31,420 nt of DNA, taken from assembly GCA_002438635.1 (NCBI GenBank), contig DJPX01000030.1:1-31420 (forward strand). Reading direction: 5' to 3'. This stretch comes from Bacteroidales bacterium UBA6401. Its GTDB lineage: Bacteria > Bacteroidota > Bacteroidia > Bacteroidales > UBA932. The translations under genes were made by a program, and so were the position numbers. Below are positions 23,194-31,238 of this stretch, piece by piece. Below the pieces are notes generated by a model, which was not told the origin of the DNA, made no database searches, and was given only the letters and a program-made list of their open reading frames with translations. How positions within the stretch are numbered: position 1 is the first letter of the stretch; each line of letters opens with the position of its first letter.

Positions 23194-24091
23194 TTTTTCC
23201 GAGCTTTTCACAGAGTTAAAAGAGAAAGGCATTACCCGCAAACTCGTAGTTGCGTGGGGCGTGGATGAACACAGTATAGAGGCTGCTTACAAGGCTGCTC
23301 AGATGGGTTTCGTAGAAGCTATCTTGGTCGGAGACAAGTCACGTATAGAAGCTGTTTGTGCTCAACAAGGTTTTGACACCGCCAAGTTCACAATAGTGGA
23401 TGAGCCTGTTGAGTTAAAAGCAGTAAGCACTGCCGTTGCTATGGTGCACGATAAACAGGGCGACGTTTTAATGAAGGGGCTATGCTCTACTGACAAATTC
23501 CTTCGTGCCATACTCAATAAGGAAACAGGTTTGCTTCCGGCAAAGGGACTATTGAGTCATGTGGGCATAATAGATAACCCTAATTATCATAAACTGATGT
23601 TTATAAGTGACATGGCTGTTATTCCTGCACCAGAATTCCGTCAAAAGGTTAAGGTGGCTTGTTTCTTAAGAGATACAGCTCGCTCATTTGGCATTGATAC
23701 TCCTAAGATTGCCTTTATAGCAGCTTCAGAGCAGATGCTGGATAGTATGCCGGCTTGTATGGAAAGTGCAATGCTTTCGATGATGGCATCTCGTGGCCAA
23801 TTGGGCCAATGCATCGGGGATGGTCCTCTTGCTCTGGATGTAGCTATAGACAAGGAATCAGCAGAAATAAAGGGGCTTAAAAGTGAGGTTGCAGGAGACG
23901 CAGATTGTCTTTTGTTCCCTAACATTGAATCGGCCAATGTCTTCTGGAAGACTAATTCCAAACTCTGCAAAGGAGTAAAGCAAGGCGGAATGTTGGTAGG
24001 AACAACGGCACCTTGCTTGCTAGTGTCAAGAGCGGACAGCGCTGAGACCAAGTTGAACTCAATCGCTGCCGCTGTAATGTGTGCAAAATAA
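23183..24091 (+). CDS. ptb: Phosphate butyryltransferase-family acyltransferase
   Basis: 302 residues, the Ptb length, shorter than standard multi-domain Pta. Recognised blocks: AAYKAAQMGFVEAILVGD, VLMKGLCSTDKFLRAIL, LLSHVGIID and DGPLALDVAIDKESAEIKG. It converts acyl-CoA and phosphate to acyl phosphate, which the overlapping kinase then uses to make ATP. The chain length of the acyl group cannot be set from sequence. The TAA stop abuts the stop of the convergent cytidylate-kinase-like gene, leaving no gap for a terminator. Confidence 0.88.
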   Translation: MISNFSELFTELKEKGITRKLVVAWGVDEHSIEAAYKAAQMGFVEAILVGDKSRIEAVCAQQGFDTAKFTIVDEPVELKAVSTAVAMVHDKQGDVLMKGLCSTDKFLRAILNKETGLLPAKGLLSHVGIIDNPNYHKLMFISDMAVIPAPEFRQKVKVACFLRDTARSFGIDTPKIAFIAASEQMLDSMPACMESAMLSMMASRGQLGQCIGDGPLALDVAIDKESAEIKGLKSEVAGDADCLLFPNIESANVFWKTNSKLCKGVKQGGMLVGTTAPCLLVSRADSAETKLNSIAAAVMCAK

Positions 24092-24670
24092 TTATCGGAT
24101 AAGGCCGGTGTGCCTTCCGAACTCAATTATAAATTCGGCCGTCCCGGTATATCCGAGGATGGTCGAATCTATACATAGGTCATAGTTCGACGCGACGCCC
24201 CAATTGGTAAAAGTAAAGAAGTTATAGTATTCGGAGCGTTCCTTATCTTTTCTTTGTATAAGTAATTCTGCCTCTCTTTCATTAAGATTTCGCTCTGTCA
24301 TCATCTTTTTAATTCTGAATTCAAGAGGCGCGCTTATGAATATGTCTAGGCACTCCATGTCCCTAAGCACGTAATCTGAAGCCCGTCCTACGAAGATAGC
24401 ATCGCCCTTGCTTGCGATATCTCTTATAGTATCGCTTTGAATCTTAAATAATTCATTATCCCCAAGACCGGTGCCAAAAGTCCAGAAGCGATGTTTTTCA
24501 TCGCTTGAGGAAAAGAGTTCTTTTCTAATGCCACTCTTTTTTGCCGCTTCAGTAAGAAGTTCTCCATCATAGACAGGGATTCCAAGTATCCTGCCCAATT
24601 CGTCTGCGGTTGCTTTGCCTCCGCTTCCGAACTGTCTTCCAATGTTAATGATTATGTGTCTGTCTTTCAT
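24092..24670 (-). CDS. Cytidylate kinase-like family protein
   Basis: 192 residues. The P-loop is INIGRQFGSGGKATADELGRIL (lead residues 9-11, loop around 11-19), followed by IPVYDGELLTEAAKKSGI, FVGRASDYVLRD and LDIFISAPLEFRIKKMM, the pattern of the Cytidylate_kin2 group rather than the canonical Cmk. The substrate is not established for this group. It starts four bases after the MATE gene stop and is the last gene of the minus-strand operon. Confidence 0.85.
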   Translation of the reverse strand: MKDRHIIINIGRQFGSGGKATADELGRILGIPVYDGELLTEAAKKSGIRKELFSSSDEKHRFWTFGTGLGDNELFKIQSDTIRDIASKGDAIFVGRASDYVLRDMECLDIFISAPLEFRIKKMMTERNLNEREAELLIQRKDKERSEYYNFFTFTNWGVASNYDLCIDSTILGYTGTAEFIIEFGRHTGLIR

Positions 24671-24674
24671 AATG

Positions 24675-26063
24675 TTATATTTTTATGCCGTATGAGGCGA
24701 TATCTTCTCCGTCTTTTAATTTTTTGAATTTTCTAAATGTAGTGCTTATTAGAATAGCAGCAAGTACGAATGATAAAAAGTCGGAAATCGGGAATGAAGT
24801 CCAAACGCCATCTTCATTCATACTTAGAGGAAGAATGTATAGAAGCGGAACGAGAATTAAAAGTTGCCTTGATAGAGATAGGAAAATACTTTTGCCTATC
24901 ATCCCGATATTTTGATAAAGGTTTGACGCCACAAGATTTAAACTTATTAAAGCTATGGACATGTTCATTATTTTAAGTCCATAGATAGCATGATTCTCTA
25001 ATATAGGGTCTTCTGTGAATAACCTTACTGCTACATGAGGACATAGATAGCATATTAAAAAGCATATCACCGTAACGACGGTGACACATTCAGTGGTAAG
25101 CCAGAACACCTTTCTAACACGCGAGTATTGCTTGGCACCCCAGTTGTAACTTGCAATTGGTTGCATACCTTGGTTGAATCCCATACAGATCATCAAAAAG
25201 AAGAAGGTGATTCTATTGGCAATTCCGTATGCCCCTATGGCTATATCTCCTCCATGAGTTTTAAGTTGCTGATTAATAAATAGTGATACTATGCAACTAG
25301 CGAAGTTCATAAGGAATGGTCCCATACCTATAGAAAGTGAGGCTTTGGCTATCTTGCCATCCCATCCATATACCCCTTTTTTAAAATGAATAATTCTTTC
25401 CTTTTTAGAGAAAAAGTATAATGTGTAAGCAAGTGCCATCATCTGGCATAGTATGGTGGCTATGGCAGCACCCTTTATTCCCATCTCGAATACGAAGATG
25501 AAAATTGGGTCCATTATCGTATTGGCAATCACGGTAAAAAGGGTAAGACCCATGGCTGTCTTAGGATTGCCACTTGCCCTAATTAAATTATTTAGACCTA
25601 AGTATAAATGTGTTACTACATTACCTAAAAGAATGTAGGTCATATAGTCATGAGCATAGGGTAGTGTTACATCTGAGGCCCCGAAAAAATGCAGTATTGG
25701 ATCAAGGAATGCAAGAAAGAGAACACTGAATGAGAGACCGAAAATTGTATTTAGGGTCATTACATTGGCCAAGACATTGTTGGCTTTATCATAATTCCTT
25801 TGTCCTAATAGTATGGAAGTCATCGTAGAGGCTCCCACTCCCACGAGCGTGCCTATTGCTGCACTTAGGTTCATTATTGGGAAGGTAATTGCCAATCCCG
25901 ATATCGCGTTCGTGCCCACCTGAGGTATATGCCCGATGTAGATGCTGTCGACCATGTTATAAAGCGACGATGCTGTCATTGCTATAATGCCGGGAATAGC
26001 ATAACGCTTAAGCAAGGTGCTTATTTTCTCTGTACCTAATTCTAATGGCGCTCCGTTATTCAT
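24675..26063 (-). CDS. MATE-family multidrug/cation exporter
   Basis: 462 residues from the ATG at 26063; a TTG at 26072 would extend it by three residues. Twelve hydrophobic segments are visible, and MATE landmarks include LKRYAIPGIIAMTASSLYNMVDSIYIGH near the N-terminus, LGLNNLIRASGNPKTAM and GFNQGMQPIASYNWGAKQ. It should pump drugs or organic cations out using an ion gradient in the inner membrane. The start overlaps the upstream FKBP gene by eight bases, so expression is coupled to it. Confidence 0.93.
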   Translation of the reverse strand: MNNGAPLELGTEKISTLLKRYAIPGIIAMTASSLYNMVDSIYIGHIPQVGTNAISGLAITFPIMNLSAAIGTLVGVGASTMTSILLGQRNYDKANNVLANVMTLNTIFGLSFSVLFLAFLDPILHFFGASDVTLPYAHDYMTYILLGNVVTHLYLGLNNLIRASGNPKTAMGLTLFTVIANTIMDPIFIFVFEMGIKGAAIATILCQMMALAYTLYFFSKKERIIHFKKGVYGWDGKIAKASLSIGMGPFLMNFASCIVSLFINQQLKTHGGDIAIGAYGIANRITFFFLMICMGFNQGMQPIASYNWGAKQYSRVRKVFWLTTECVTVVTVICFLICYLCPHVAVRLFTEDPILENHAIYGLKIMNMSIALISLNLVASNLYQNIGMIGKSIFLSLSRQLLILVPLLYILPLSMNEDGVWTSFPISDFLSFVLAAILISTTFRKFKKLKDGEDIASYGIKI

Positions 26064-27072
26064 CTTTATCAACTATTTCTATTTCAAAATAAATAGGGCA
26101 GTATGCAGGTATTGCTGAGCCTGACCCACTAGCACCGTAAGCACTTGTTGAGGTCATATATACGCGGCCTTTCTCGTGAGGCTTCATGTTGAAAATGCCA
26201 TAGGCAAATCCTTTGACTACTTTACTTTTGTCCGAAGTCATGGTAAGGTCTGTCGCTTCCTCTCCCCAGTTGATTAACAAAGGCTCGCCGGAAGCTGTGC
26301 ATCCGAATACTTTTGCAGAATCGGCTATGTTGGTATCAATCCCTGTTCCATCAATCCTTCTGCATATATAGTTGATGTAGATCTGAGCCGTCGAGGTGAA
26401 GGTCGTGTCTGGCTTGTCCGAAGCTTTATCTTGAACATAGTAAACGCCGGTGGTAAGAGAATCTGCATCTTCCCATTCACTTCCCATAGTCTTTTTAAGC
26501 AATTCCATTTCCCACTCTTCCGTGTCTTTGACTGATTCTACTATGGAGAATTCATAGATCCTAGCATCAGTAGAACTGCTCATGGCGTCAATGTATTGTT
26601 GCTTAGTATCGTAGCGGCTGTTAGTAAGTAGCCATCCTGGGATTACGGCTTTGCATTTGCCGCCTATTCCCATTACGGAAAAGAGTTCTTCTATACCGGC
26701 AAAAGTGCTGTTAGATCCTCGATAAGAGAATAGTGGCCCATAGTAGTTACGTTTGTCGTACTCTCCGAGTCTTTTGGAAATGGCCTCTGATGTGGTCTCA
26801 ACAATAGTCCCGTCAAGATCAGTAACCGTATATTCTAGTCTAAGATAAGGATTATCTTCTATGGAGCTGACACTTTTGCCCTCATCGCCTTTATCCATGT
26901 ATAGTATCCATGAACCTAGTTCAGTTTCTTTCCATGAATTGTCTTTATTCATCTCGACCCAAGCTTCGAATTCCATATTGTTAAGCCGGCCGATCTTATC
27001 TGCTTGTTGTTGTGCACAAGCTACTAAAAGCAGGGATGTAATTCCTAACCCTAATAATGTATAATGTCTCAT
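26056..27072 (-). CDS. FKBP-type peptidyl-prolyl isomerase lipoprotein with two FKBP-like domains
   Basis: 338 residues with a lipoprotein signal (LLVAC, Cys19). The C-terminal domain (about 207-336) has the FKBP pattern TTGVYYVQDKA...IYINYICRRIDGTGID...KVVKGFAYGIFNMKPHEKGRVYM...AYGASGSGSAIPAYCPIYFEIEIVD. The first half (about 53-180) shows a degenerate copy: YLRLEYTVTDLDGTIVETTSE, GIEELFSVMGIGGKCKAVIP and a closing IYEFSIVES. It may fold or chaperone envelope proteins in the periplasm, like the GldI-type lipoproteins of Bacteroidota. Its ATG overlaps the nrnA-like stop by four bases. Confidence 0.85.
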   Translation of the reverse strand: MRHYTLLGLGITSLLLVACAQQQADKIGRLNNMEFEAWVEMNKDNSWKETELGSWILYMDKGDEGKSVSSIEDNPYLRLEYTVTDLDGTIVETTSEAISKRLGEYDKRNYYGPLFSYRGSNSTFAGIEELFSVMGIGGKCKAVIPGWLLTNSRYDTKQQYIDAMSSSTDARIYEFSIVESVKDTEEWEMELLKKTMGSEWEDADSLTTGVYYVQDKASDKPDTTFTSTAQIYINYICRRIDGTGIDTNIADSAKVFGCTASGEPLLINWGEEATDLTMTSDKSKVVKGFAYGIFNMKPHEKGRVYMTSTSAYGASGSGSAIPAYCPIYFEIEIVDKDE

Positions 27073-28076
27073 AATTCTATCTTTTCTACATATTTATCTA
27101 TCTCGGAAAAGCTATGTATATCTTTACCTATAAATAATTTGCCTCCCGAGGCCAATTCATGTCCACCTCCGTTGAAGTACTTTTGTGCGATTCTCCTGGC
27201 ACTCCATCCCCGCTTTGCTCTTATAGACACTCGAATTGTCATTTCATCTTCTCGAAAATATATCGTTACTTTTACTTTTCCGATGGAGAGAGGCACATTT
27301 ACCAAGCCTTCAAGTTCGCCTTCCTTTAAGCCAAATGTATGCCAATCCAAAGCACTGACTTTTATAATGGCCAATCCATCTTCTCTTATGGTAAATCTAT
27401 CAGAGGATAGGAAGTTTGCAAATGCCCTGACTCTGTTTTCTCTATAGTTATTGTAAAGATTGGCAATAATTTCATCCCTATCGATACCGTATGAAAGTAA
27501 TTGGCTTGCCATATTGAAGGTCGATGGAAAGGTGGCACAGGAAAAATTATTGGTGTCTGTTGTCATTCCACACATTAGGCAATACCCGCACTGCCCCGAA
27601 AATAGGTCTTTTCGGCTTTTTTCATCTGGGCATAGTTCGCGAAGGATCTCATAGACCATCTCACAAGCCGATGATATGTCTGTTCTACTGAATGCTAATT
27701 CGAATTCGTCATTTTCTGCCCTGACGTGATGGTCTAGTAGCACTTTGACTGCGTGAGAATCCTTTAGAGCTTTGTATGGCTGCCCACATCTTTCCAATAC
27801 GCAGAAATCGCAGCAAAAAATCAGGTCTGACTTTTCGATGGCGTTAATGGCTTGTTCTCCGAATAAAGACTCTTGCCTATCTATGAAGGCTATTGTGTCT
27901 GCAAGGGGCTCACGGATTAGTGAGATGTCGGTTTTCCCTATGTACTTAAGGTAATGCACCAAGGCTCCGCTACTGCCCGCCGCATCCCCATCCGGGTGCT
28001 CGTGAGTAATAACAGATATATGTTTAGAGCGTTCTATTAGGGATTGAAGCGCACTTAATTCACCACCTTTTTCCAT
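27069..28076 (-). CDS. DHH/DHHA1 phosphoesterase, NrnA-like
   Basis: 335 residues. The DHH domain has ITHEHPDGDAAGSS (23-36), CCDFCVLERCG (88-98), LLDHHV (113-118) and GMTTDTNNF; the DHHA1 domain ends with KYFNGGGHELASGGKL. This is the layout of NrnA-type enzymes that degrade nano-RNA and, in some members, convert pAp to AMP. It is cytoplasmic. It is the first gene of the operon nrnA-FKBP-MATE-cytidylate kinase-like, with successive overlaps. A TAAATTTG -7 element ends only five bases before its ATG, so the mRNA may be leaderless. Confidence 0.92.
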   Translation of the reverse strand: MEKGGELSALQSLIERSKHISVITHEHPDGDAAGSSGALVHYLKYIGKTDISLIREPLADTIAFIDRQESLFGEQAINAIEKSDLIFCCDFCVLERCGQPYKALKDSHAVKVLLDHHVRAENDEFELAFSRTDISSACEMVYEILRELCPDEKSRKDLFSGQCGYCLMCGMTTDTNNFSCATFPSTFNMASQLLSYGIDRDEIIANLYNNYRENRVRAFANFLSSDRFTIREDGLAIIKVSALDWHTFGLKEGELEGLVNVPLSIGKVKVTIYFREDEMTIRVSIRAKRGWSARRIAQKYFNGGGHELASGGKLFIGKDIHSFSEIDKYVEKIEL

Positions 28077-28081
28077 AGGTG

Positions 28082-28089
28082 CAAATTTA
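28082..28089 (-). promoter_or_regulatory. Promoter -7 element of the nrnA-like operon
   Basis: TAAATTTG on the minus strand, with TTTA 19 bases upstream (28112-28109) as an approximate -33. The ATG at 28076 follows after five bases, which predicts a leaderless or near-leaderless transcript. Confidence 0.55.
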
Positions 28090-28098
28090 ATAAGAATA

Positions 28099-28129
28099 TT
28101 GCATTTAATAAATGATTTTGCTAACTTTG
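28099..28129 (+). promoter_or_regulatory. Promoter for the 246-residue protein/DUF3822-like/rsmD group
   Basis: TTG at 28099-28101, a 20-base spacer, then TAACTTTG at 28122-28129. The leader to the ATG at 28213 is about 77 bases and contains the palindrome CCCTC-TAG-GAGGG (28163-28175). Confidence 0.6.
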
Positions 28130-28162
28130 CTCGGCTTAAAGGTTTTTAAATTTTTAGCTTTA

Positions 28163-28175
28163 CCCTCTAGGAGGG
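28163..28175 (+). other. G/C palindrome in leader, includes an AGGAGG sequence
   Basis: CCCTC-TAG-GAGGG is perfect and stands out in an A/T-rich leader. It contains AGGAGG, but this is about 38 bases before the ATG, too far to act as a ribosome binding site for it. Function unknown. Confidence 0.35.
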
Positions 28176-28212
28176 AATAGGAAATAGATAACAAAAAATA
28201 AAAGATAAAAAA

Positions 28213-28953
28213 ATGGTTACAAAGGACACTTGGCTTAAGTTTATGCAGAACAAGGTGCTTAATAGAATTGTCACCTGGTTCATTCTTCCTGTATGTATAG
28301 TCGCACTTGCATATTTGCTCGTGGACAGCATCTCGCAGCCTGTTAATTTCAATAAGGAAAAGGCAGCGCGTGAGAAAGTGGGTATCGAAAGGCTTAAGGA
28401 CATTCGTACTCTACAGAATGCATATAAGAGCGTTTATGGTAAGTACACTGATAACTTCGATTCGCTAAAGACTTTCTATACTTCAGGAGATGTCATAGTT
28501 AAACTTCAGATAGGATCTAAGGATGACTCGGCCGCTGTTGCTCACACTAAAGCTATTCGTAAAACAGTTCCGTGGCTTAGAGGCGCAGACTTGAACAAGT
28601 ACTATAAGCAGAGATACGATAATGGCGATAAAGAATTGGTTTTCTCAGTTGACCAGAAAATTCCTGTTCGAGATACTCTATTCAAAAATAGAGCGTCTTT
28701 CCGCATCGATTCTTTGCGTACCATTCCGTTCTCTGGTGGCAGACCTATAGAGATGGAATCAGTTATTAAGACAGTTTCCGGTGTTAAAGTTCCACTTTTC
28801 GAAGCCCGTATGCCTTATAGATATCTGCTCTATGGAATGGATAATCAGTTAAGAATTAACCTTGATTCGGAATGTCGTAATTCGAATCGTTATGAGGGCC
28901 TTCAAGTAGGTAGCGTGAGTGCTCCTAACAATAATGCTGGTAACTGGGAGTAG
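28213..28953 (+). CDS. Conserved membrane-anchored protein of unknown function
   Basis: 246 residues. One transmembrane helix at about 19-39 (IVTWFILPVCIVALAYLLV) follows a short basic N-terminus; the rest is hydrophilic and probably periplasmic. Residues 50-90 are likely helical (KEKAAREKVGIERLKDIRTL), followed by YGKYTDNFDSLKTFY, a pattern that recalls the stalk of pilin-like proteins, but no prepilin cleavage motif is present. I do not recognise a named domain. It is read together with the next two genes (gap of two bases to the following GTG), so it may be linked to the same cellular process. No cysteine-based lipobox. Confidence 0.75.
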   Translation: MVTKDTWLKFMQNKVLNRIVTWFILPVCIVALAYLLVDSISQPVNFNKEKAAREKVGIERLKDIRTLQNAYKSVYGKYTDNFDSLKTFYTSGDVIVKLQIGSKDDSAAVAHTKAIRKTVPWLRGADLNKYYKQRYDNGDKELVFSVDQKIPVRDTLFKNRASFRIDSLRTIPFSGGRPIEMESVIKTVSGVKVPLFEARMPYRYLLYGMDNQLRINLDSECRNSNRYEGLQVGSVSAPNNNAGNWE

Positions 28954-28955
28954 AA

Positions 28956-29396
28956 GTGGTTTTAGTCCCATCATCTTTTTTTGTTAAAGCTTGTGCGAGA
29001 GAATATCTCGCACAAGTCGTTGATATAGCGTCTGATGGCGTGGTAAATTATGCTTTTTTGCCACGCTACGATGCGTATTTCGTTTATGCAGGGGAAAGTG
29101 AGCCGGCATTGTTAAAGGTCTTGAATAGTCTAGATAGATTAACGGATTACAACAAGATTTTGTGCCATTGGGATGGAAAGGTTCTTAGTTTGGCTATAGG
29201 ACAGGGGAAAACGCTACTGCTTTCTAATACTTATACTGCTGGGGATTTTGTTACTGTAATGTATTATGTCCTTTTGGCTATGAAGTCCTTGCAACTAAAT
29301 CCTGAAGTTTCCACGGTGTGCTTTTTAAGCGAATTGTCTTCTCAAGATAGAATTGCATTGTATCACTATTTTCGTTCGGTTCGAATTTTAGAATAG
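28956..29396 (+). CDS. Unknown protein, possibly DUF3822-like
   Basis: 146 residues with a GTG start two bases after the preceding stop. No signal or membrane helix. The text YFVYAGESEPALLKVLNSLDRL...KILCHWDGKVLSLAIGQGKTLLLSNTYTAGDFVTVMYYVL looks like one half of an actin-like (ASKHA) fold. Bacteroidota often have a DUF3822 protein immediately before rsmD, which fits this position, but that family is usually longer (about 250 residues), so this would be a short version. The assignment is by context and weak. Confidence 0.6.
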   Translation: MVLVPSSFFVKACAREYLAQVVDIASDGVVNYAFLPRYDAYFVYAGESEPALLKVLNSLDRLTDYNKILCHWDGKVLSLAIGQGKTLLLSNTYTAGDFVTVMYYVLLAMKSLQLNPEVSTVCFLSELSSQDRIALYHYFRSVRILE

Positions 29397-29404
29397 CTTT
29401 GCGT

Positions 29405-29941
29405 ATGAGAATTATAGGTGGCAGATTAAAGGGAAGGGCTATTCTTCCGCCAGTAGGATACAAGGCTAGACCTACCACGGATTTCGCACGTGAGGCACTT
29501 TTTAATATATTAGATAACGAGTACGAATTCGAGGATCTAAAGGTCCTTGACTTGTTTGGCGGTACTGGCGCTATTTCCTATGAATTTGCCTCTCGTGGCG
29601 TGGGTAGAGTGTATTGTGTGGAGATGTCTAGGGACAATGCTTCTTTTATAATACGTGAGGCTCGCAGGTTTGGACTTGACAATATCACTGTCGTTAGAGA
29701 TAATGTGTTCGATTTTTTAGACGTGTGTTATGAAAAGTTCGACATTATATTTGCCGATCCTCCTTACGACATAGATGGTTTGGAAACCATACCAGATAAG
29801 GTGTTAGGGCGAGACATTCTGCATGCCGGGTGTTATTTTATTCTAGAACATGGCCCAGGACACGATTTTAGTTCGCATCCTTTTTTCTTTAAGGAGCGCG
29901 CTTATGGTAAGGTCCATTTTACTTTTTTTAAAAAAGACTAA
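29405..29941 (+). CDS. rsmD: 16S rRNA (guanine-N2) methyltransferase RsmD
   Basis: 178 residues from the ATG at 29405. The start MRIIGGRLKGRAI and the block RPTTDFAREALFNIL are typical. SAM-binding motif I is VLDLFGGTGAISYE (47-60) and the catalytic motif IV is FADPPYD (117-122). It methylates G966 of 16S rRNA during 30S assembly. A TAGCTTTG element overlaps the upstream stop three bases before this ATG, but the gene is more likely expressed with the two genes before it. The frame also has an earlier TTG at 29399, which is not needed. Confidence 0.95.
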   Translation: MRIIGGRLKGRAILPPVGYKARPTTDFAREALFNILDNEYEFEDLKVLDLFGGTGAISYEFASRGVGRVYCVEMSRDNASFIIREARRFGLDNITVVRDNVFDFLDVCYEKFDIIFADPPYDIDGLETIPDKVLGRDILHAGCYFILEHGPGHDFSSHPFFFKERAYGKVHFTFFKKD

Positions 29942-30103
29942 GAAAATTGTTCCTTAGACTTATCTTATTTTTTCCCAATCAAATCCGCATCCTCCTGCTT
30001 TTTACTATGTCATATAGGTTGAAGCGGGGAATAGAGTAGAGAAAACTATTTGAAGTTTTTTTTCTGCCATTTTTTGAAAGTTATTTAATGGATTGCTGTA
30101 AGT

Positions 30104-30137
30104 AATTTTCAGCATTAATGAAAATTTACTAAATTTG
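30104..30137 (+). promoter_or_regulatory. Promoter and palindrome upstream of prfA
   Basis: The 203-base gap between rsmD and prfA holds no gene that I can see. At its end, AATTTTC-N9-GAAAATT (30104-30126) is a perfect inverted repeat covering the -33 area, followed by the -7 element TAAATTTG at 30130-30137. The prfA ATG comes seven bases later, so the mRNA could be leaderless. Confidence 0.55.
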
Positions 30138-30144
30138 CAGCCCT

Positions 30145-31236
30145 ATGGCACAAAACACGTTATTAGATAGAGTCCTTTCATTGCAGGATAAATTTCAAAG
30201 TCTTCAGGCTCAGCTTTCAAGCCCGGAGGTGATGTCGGATATGAAAAAGTATGTCCAGCTTAATAAGGATTATAAGCAGTTGGAACCCATTATAAAAGCT
30301 GGGTTAGAATACAAGAAGACCCTTGACAATCTGGCATCGGCAAAAGATATACTTGTTAATGAGAAAGACGACGACTTAAGGGAGATGGCTCGTGAGGAGA
30401 TCGCTGAGTTGGAGCCTAAAGTCCCTAAAATGGAGGAGGAAATAAAACTTCTGCTAATCCCAGCCGATCCTGACGATTCGAAGAACGCTATAGTTGAAAT
30501 ACGAGCAGGTGCCGGAGGTGATGAGGCTGCCATTTTTGCCGGAGATCTTTTTAGAATGTATCAGCACTTTGCGGAAAACAAAGGTTGGAAATTGGAGGTG
30601 ACAGATCAGACACCTGGTACATCAGGTGGTTTTAAACAGATAGTTTTCAAGTTGAGTTCCACTACCGATGGTGTTTATGGTACGATGAAATATGAATCGG
30701 GAGTTCATCGAGTGCAGAGAGTGCCTCAAACTGAAACTCAAGGGCGTATTCAAACTTCAGCTGCATCAGTAGCTGTTTTCCCGGAGGCTGGTGAATTTGA
30801 TGTGGATTTAAAGTGGGATGATATTCGTCTTGATCTTTTCTGCTCGTCTGGTCCTGGTGGACAAGGCGTAAACACTACATATTCCGCTGTTCGACTTACT
30901 CATATCCCGTCAGGGTTGGTTGTTCAATGTCAGGAGGAACGTTCCCAGTTAAAAAATAAGGACCGTGCTTTCGAAGAATTGCGTACCCGATTGTATAATC
31001 TTGAACACCAGAAATATCTGGATGAAATATCTTCAAAGAGAAAGACGATGGTTTCAACAGGGGACAGATCCGCTAAGATTCGCACATATAACTATCCGCA
31101 GGGAAGAGTTACTGATCATCGCATTAACTGGAGTATGTATAACCTACCAGTATTTATGAATGGTGATATCCAAGAGGTTATAGATCAGCTTCAAATAGCA
31201 GAAAACGCAGAACGCCTAAAGGAAGCAGGAGAATAA
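30145..31236 (+). CDS. prfA: Peptide chain release factor 1
   Basis: 363 residues. The stop-codon recognition tripeptide is Pro-Gln-Thr (194-196) in RVPQTETQGRIQTS, the P-x-T form of RF1 and not the SPF of RF2. The catalytic GGQ motif is at 238-240 in SGPGGQGVNTTYSAVRLTH. The N-terminal 100 residues are coiled-coil. It ends translation at UAA and UAG. It is transcribed from its own promoter, with the ATG very close to the -7 element. The stop is two bases from the stop of a convergent gene. Confidence 0.97.
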   Translation: MAQNTLLDRVLSLQDKFQSLQAQLSSPEVMSDMKKYVQLNKDYKQLEPIIKAGLEYKKTLDNLASAKDILVNEKDDDLREMAREEIAELEPKVPKMEEEIKLLLIPADPDDSKNAIVEIRAGAGGDEAAIFAGDLFRMYQHFAENKGWKLEVTDQTPGTSGGFKQIVFKLSSTTDGVYGTMKYESGVHRVQRVPQTETQGRIQTSAASVAVFPEAGEFDVDLKWDDIRLDLFCSSGPGGQGVNTTYSAVRLTHIPSGLVVQCQEERSQLKNKDRAFEELRTRLYNLEHQKYLDEISSKRKTMVSTGDRSAKIRTYNYPQGRVTDHRINWSMYNLPVFMNGDIQEVIDQLQIAENAERLKEAGE

Positions 31237-31238
31237 GA

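Noticed and set aside
29999..30032. Tiny ORF in the rsmD-prfA gap starting at the ATG near 30006
   Set aside because: About ten codons, no support for translation.
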